A stretch of 7,156 nt of DNA. Origin: Parvularculaceae bacterium UBA4496. GTDB lineage: Bacteria > Pseudomonadota > Alphaproteobacteria > Caulobacterales > Parvularculaceae. Each line of letters opens with the position of its first letter. Positions within the stretch are counted from its first letter, which is position 1. The notes beneath the pieces were generated by a model that made no database searches, was not told the DNA's origin, and saw nothing but the letters and a program-made list of their open reading frames with translations. The stretch covers positions 38,840 to 45,995 of the forward strand of contig DGNI01000151.1 in NCBI GenBank assembly GCA_002388885.1. The letters run 5' to 3'. Of this stretch, positions 5,850 to 7,156 are shown piece by piece. A program made the translations under genes and the position numbers.

Positions 5850-7156
5850 TCATGGCGCGCCTCCCGCCGTGAGCATCAGCGCTTCAGCGGCGCGTTGCGC
5901 GATACCGCCGGTCAGATCCGTGCGGATGCCGAAATAGATATTGGCGATCACGAGCGTCCACATGGGGATCAGCATCGAAAGCGGCGCGTCGCCTTTCGGG
6001 AAGGCGTATTTGCCGTCTTCCGCCGGTTCCTTCAGCAGCATCACTTCAGCGACGCGGCCAACATATAAAAGCGCGATCAACGACGACGCGACAATCAGGA
6101 AACCGGCGTACCAGTGACCGGCGGAAAACGCCGCGTCCAAGAGATACCATTTGGAGACGAAACCGACGGTGAGCGGCACGCCGATCAGCGAAAGGCCGCT
6201 CAAAATGAACGCCCATGTGGTCACCGGCATGCGCTTGGCCAAACCGGCAAACGCGTGAATCGAACTCGACCCCGCACGCAACACGACGCAGGCGACCGCC
6301 ATAAAGAGCGCACCCTTCATCAGCGCGTGATTGAAGATGTGGACGAGACTGGCGGTGAGCCCTTCGACGGTCGCAAATGACAAGCCCAGCAGCATGTAAC
6401 CGATCTGGCCCACGGACGAATAAGCAAGCAGACGTTTGACGTCGTCCTGAAACACCGCGACCAGCGAGGCGATGAACATGCCCGCAAGCCCGAGCGGCAG
6501 CAAAACGTAAGTGAACGCGGCGCCGATAAACGCGAAATCGAAATTGAATACCGAAAAGAAAAACCGGATCAGCACATAGACGGCGACCTTGGTGGCCGTC
6601 GCCGCGAGAAACGCCGACACCGCCGACGGCGCATAGGTGTAGGCGTTGGGCAGCCACAGATGCATCGGGAACATGGCGAGCTTCAGCCCCATGCCCACGA
6701 GAATGAAGGCGAAACCCGCCTGCACCATACGGTTGTCCTGACCGATCAGGCGCTGATGCAGGTCCGCCATATTGAGCGTGCCCGTCGCCTGATAGAGAAG
6801 ACCGATCCCGATGACGAAGAACGTCGCGCCGATGGTGCCCATGACCAGATAATTGAACGCGGCGGTGAGCGCGCGCCGGTCACGCCGGGCGCCCATGGCG
6901 ATCAGCGCATAGGTCGACAGCGACGAGATTTCGAGGAACACGAACACGTTGAACGCGTCGCCGGTGATGGTGACGCCCAAAAGCCCGGTGAGACAGATCA
7001 GCATCGCGCCGTAAAACAGCGGCGATTGCGCTTCGTCGATTTCAAGCTGTACGGAGCGATAGGCGAACGGCATCACCACAGCGGCGATGGCCGAGACCAG
7101 CGTCAGCACCAGCGCGTTTGCAAGGTCCACGCGATATTCGATGCCGAGCGGCGGCG
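5850..7156 (-). CDS. MrpD-type monovalent cation/H+ antiporter subunit, 5' end missing (cut by right edge)
   Basis: The frame is open to the right edge and gives 434 visible residues. The residues before a GTG at 7130 (PPLGIEYR) match the N-terminal region typical of MrpD proteins, so that GTG is internal and the real start is outside, perhaps 60-80 residues away. Counting from the first complete codon, the channel residues are TM5 E75 (FLEISSLSTYAL), TM7 K158 (GMGLKLAMFPMHLWLPNA), TM8 K189 (SAFLAATATKVAVYVLIRF, with Ala where many relatives have His), the loop FQDDVKRLLAYSSVGQIGYM, and TM12 K280 (HALMKGALFM). The C-terminus includes a hydrophilic loop (AEDGKYAFPKGD). Of the three antiporter-like proteins here this one looks most like classical MrpD. 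It would form an ion channel of the inner-membrane antiporter complex. It is upstream in the operon; a REP-like repeat separates it from the next subunit. Confidence 0.93.
   Translation of the reverse strand, partial: PPLGIEYRVDLANALVLTLVSAIAAVVMPFAYRSVQLEIDEAQSPLFYGAMLICLTGLLGVTITGDAFNVFVFLEISSLSTYALIAMGARRDRRALTAAFNYLVMGTIGATFFVIGIGLLYQATGTLNMADLHQRLIGQDNRMVQAGFAFILVGMGLKLAMFPMHLWLPNAYTYAPSAVSAFLAATATKVAVYVLIRFFFSVFNFDFAFIGAAFTYVLLPLGLAGMFIASLVAVFQDDVKRLLAYSSVGQIGYMLLGLSFATVEGLTASLVHIFNHALMKGALFMAVACVVLRAGSSSIHAFAGLAKRMPVTTWAFILSGLSLIGVPLTVGFVSKWYLLDAAFSAGHWYAGFLIVASSLIALLYVGRVAEVMLLKEPAEDGKYAFPKGDAPLSMLIPMWTLVIANIYFGIRTDLTGGIAQRAAEALMLTAGGAP

Noticed and set aside
5850..7130. GTG at 7130 as the start of the right-hand antiporter gene
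   Set aside because: The frame continues upstream with PPLGIEYR, which fits conserved MrpD sequence, so the gene simply runs off the window.
1907..7156. Part of respiratory complex I (nuo operon) or a hydrogenase-4 cluster
   Set aside because: No other complex I or hydrogenase subunits are visible and the small interspersed proteins do not match them. The right-hand gene looks like MrpD. Upstream sequence could still change this view.
1..7156. CRISPR array, tRNA or rRNA genes, insertion sequences or phage genes
   Set aside because: No regularly spaced repeats, cloverleaf-like sequence, transposase motifs or terminal inverted repeats were seen on either strand.

Overview
The window looks like the chromosome of an alphaproteobacterium, probably a marine or alkali/salt-exposed one. 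The genes are GC-rich. A short protein made mainly of a DnaA domain IV is present, as is common in that class. The intergenic palindrome carries the TTCATCCTGAGG / CTTCGAGACGC words typical of alphaproteobacterial repeats. Every gene I can support lies on the minus strand, so transcription runs from high to low coordinates. Assignment to genus or family is not possible from the sequence alone.

From the right: 5850-7156 is the C-terminal part of an MrpD-type antiporter subunit whose start lies outside the window. A 121-base gap follows, almost filled by a composite inverted repeat (5745-5833). Next come a second MrpD/NuoM-like membrane protein (4205-5728), two short two-helix membrane proteins (3903-4205 and 3638-3910), and a third, longer MrpD/NuoM-like protein (1907-3637). 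The last four genes are joined stop-to-start by overlaps of 1 and 8 bases or by direct abutment, so they almost certainly form one translationally coupled operon. It is the distal half of a multi-subunit Mrp/Mnh-type monovalent cation/proton antiporter. Such complexes use NuoL/M/N-like channels in the inner membrane to exchange Na+ or K+ for H+. Subunits of the A, B, C, E, F and G types are not seen here and presumably lie upstream, beyond the right edge.

Left of the operon, a 141-base gap with an 11-base tandem repeat leads to a 128-residue DnaA-domain-IV-like DNA-binding protein (1379-1765). A further 166-base gap, containing two inverted repeats, precedes the N-terminal 404 residues of a TonB-dependent outer-membrane receptor (1-1212), which is cut by the left edge. 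Neither gene has an obvious functional link to the antiporter.

The most notable points are four. One is a low-GC small membrane gene inserted seamlessly in a high-GC antiporter operon. Another is the third antiporter-like subunit, which has Glu where its two paralogues have Lys in the TM12 channel motif, plus a NuoL-like C-terminal extension. A third is a repeat with several mutually exclusive pairings right before a strong ribosome binding site. The last is the orphan DnaA domain with an altered signature helix. I see no evidence for a wholly new system such as defence, CRISPR or a mobile element. The unusual subunit composition of the antiporter operon is the best candidate for something underdescribed.
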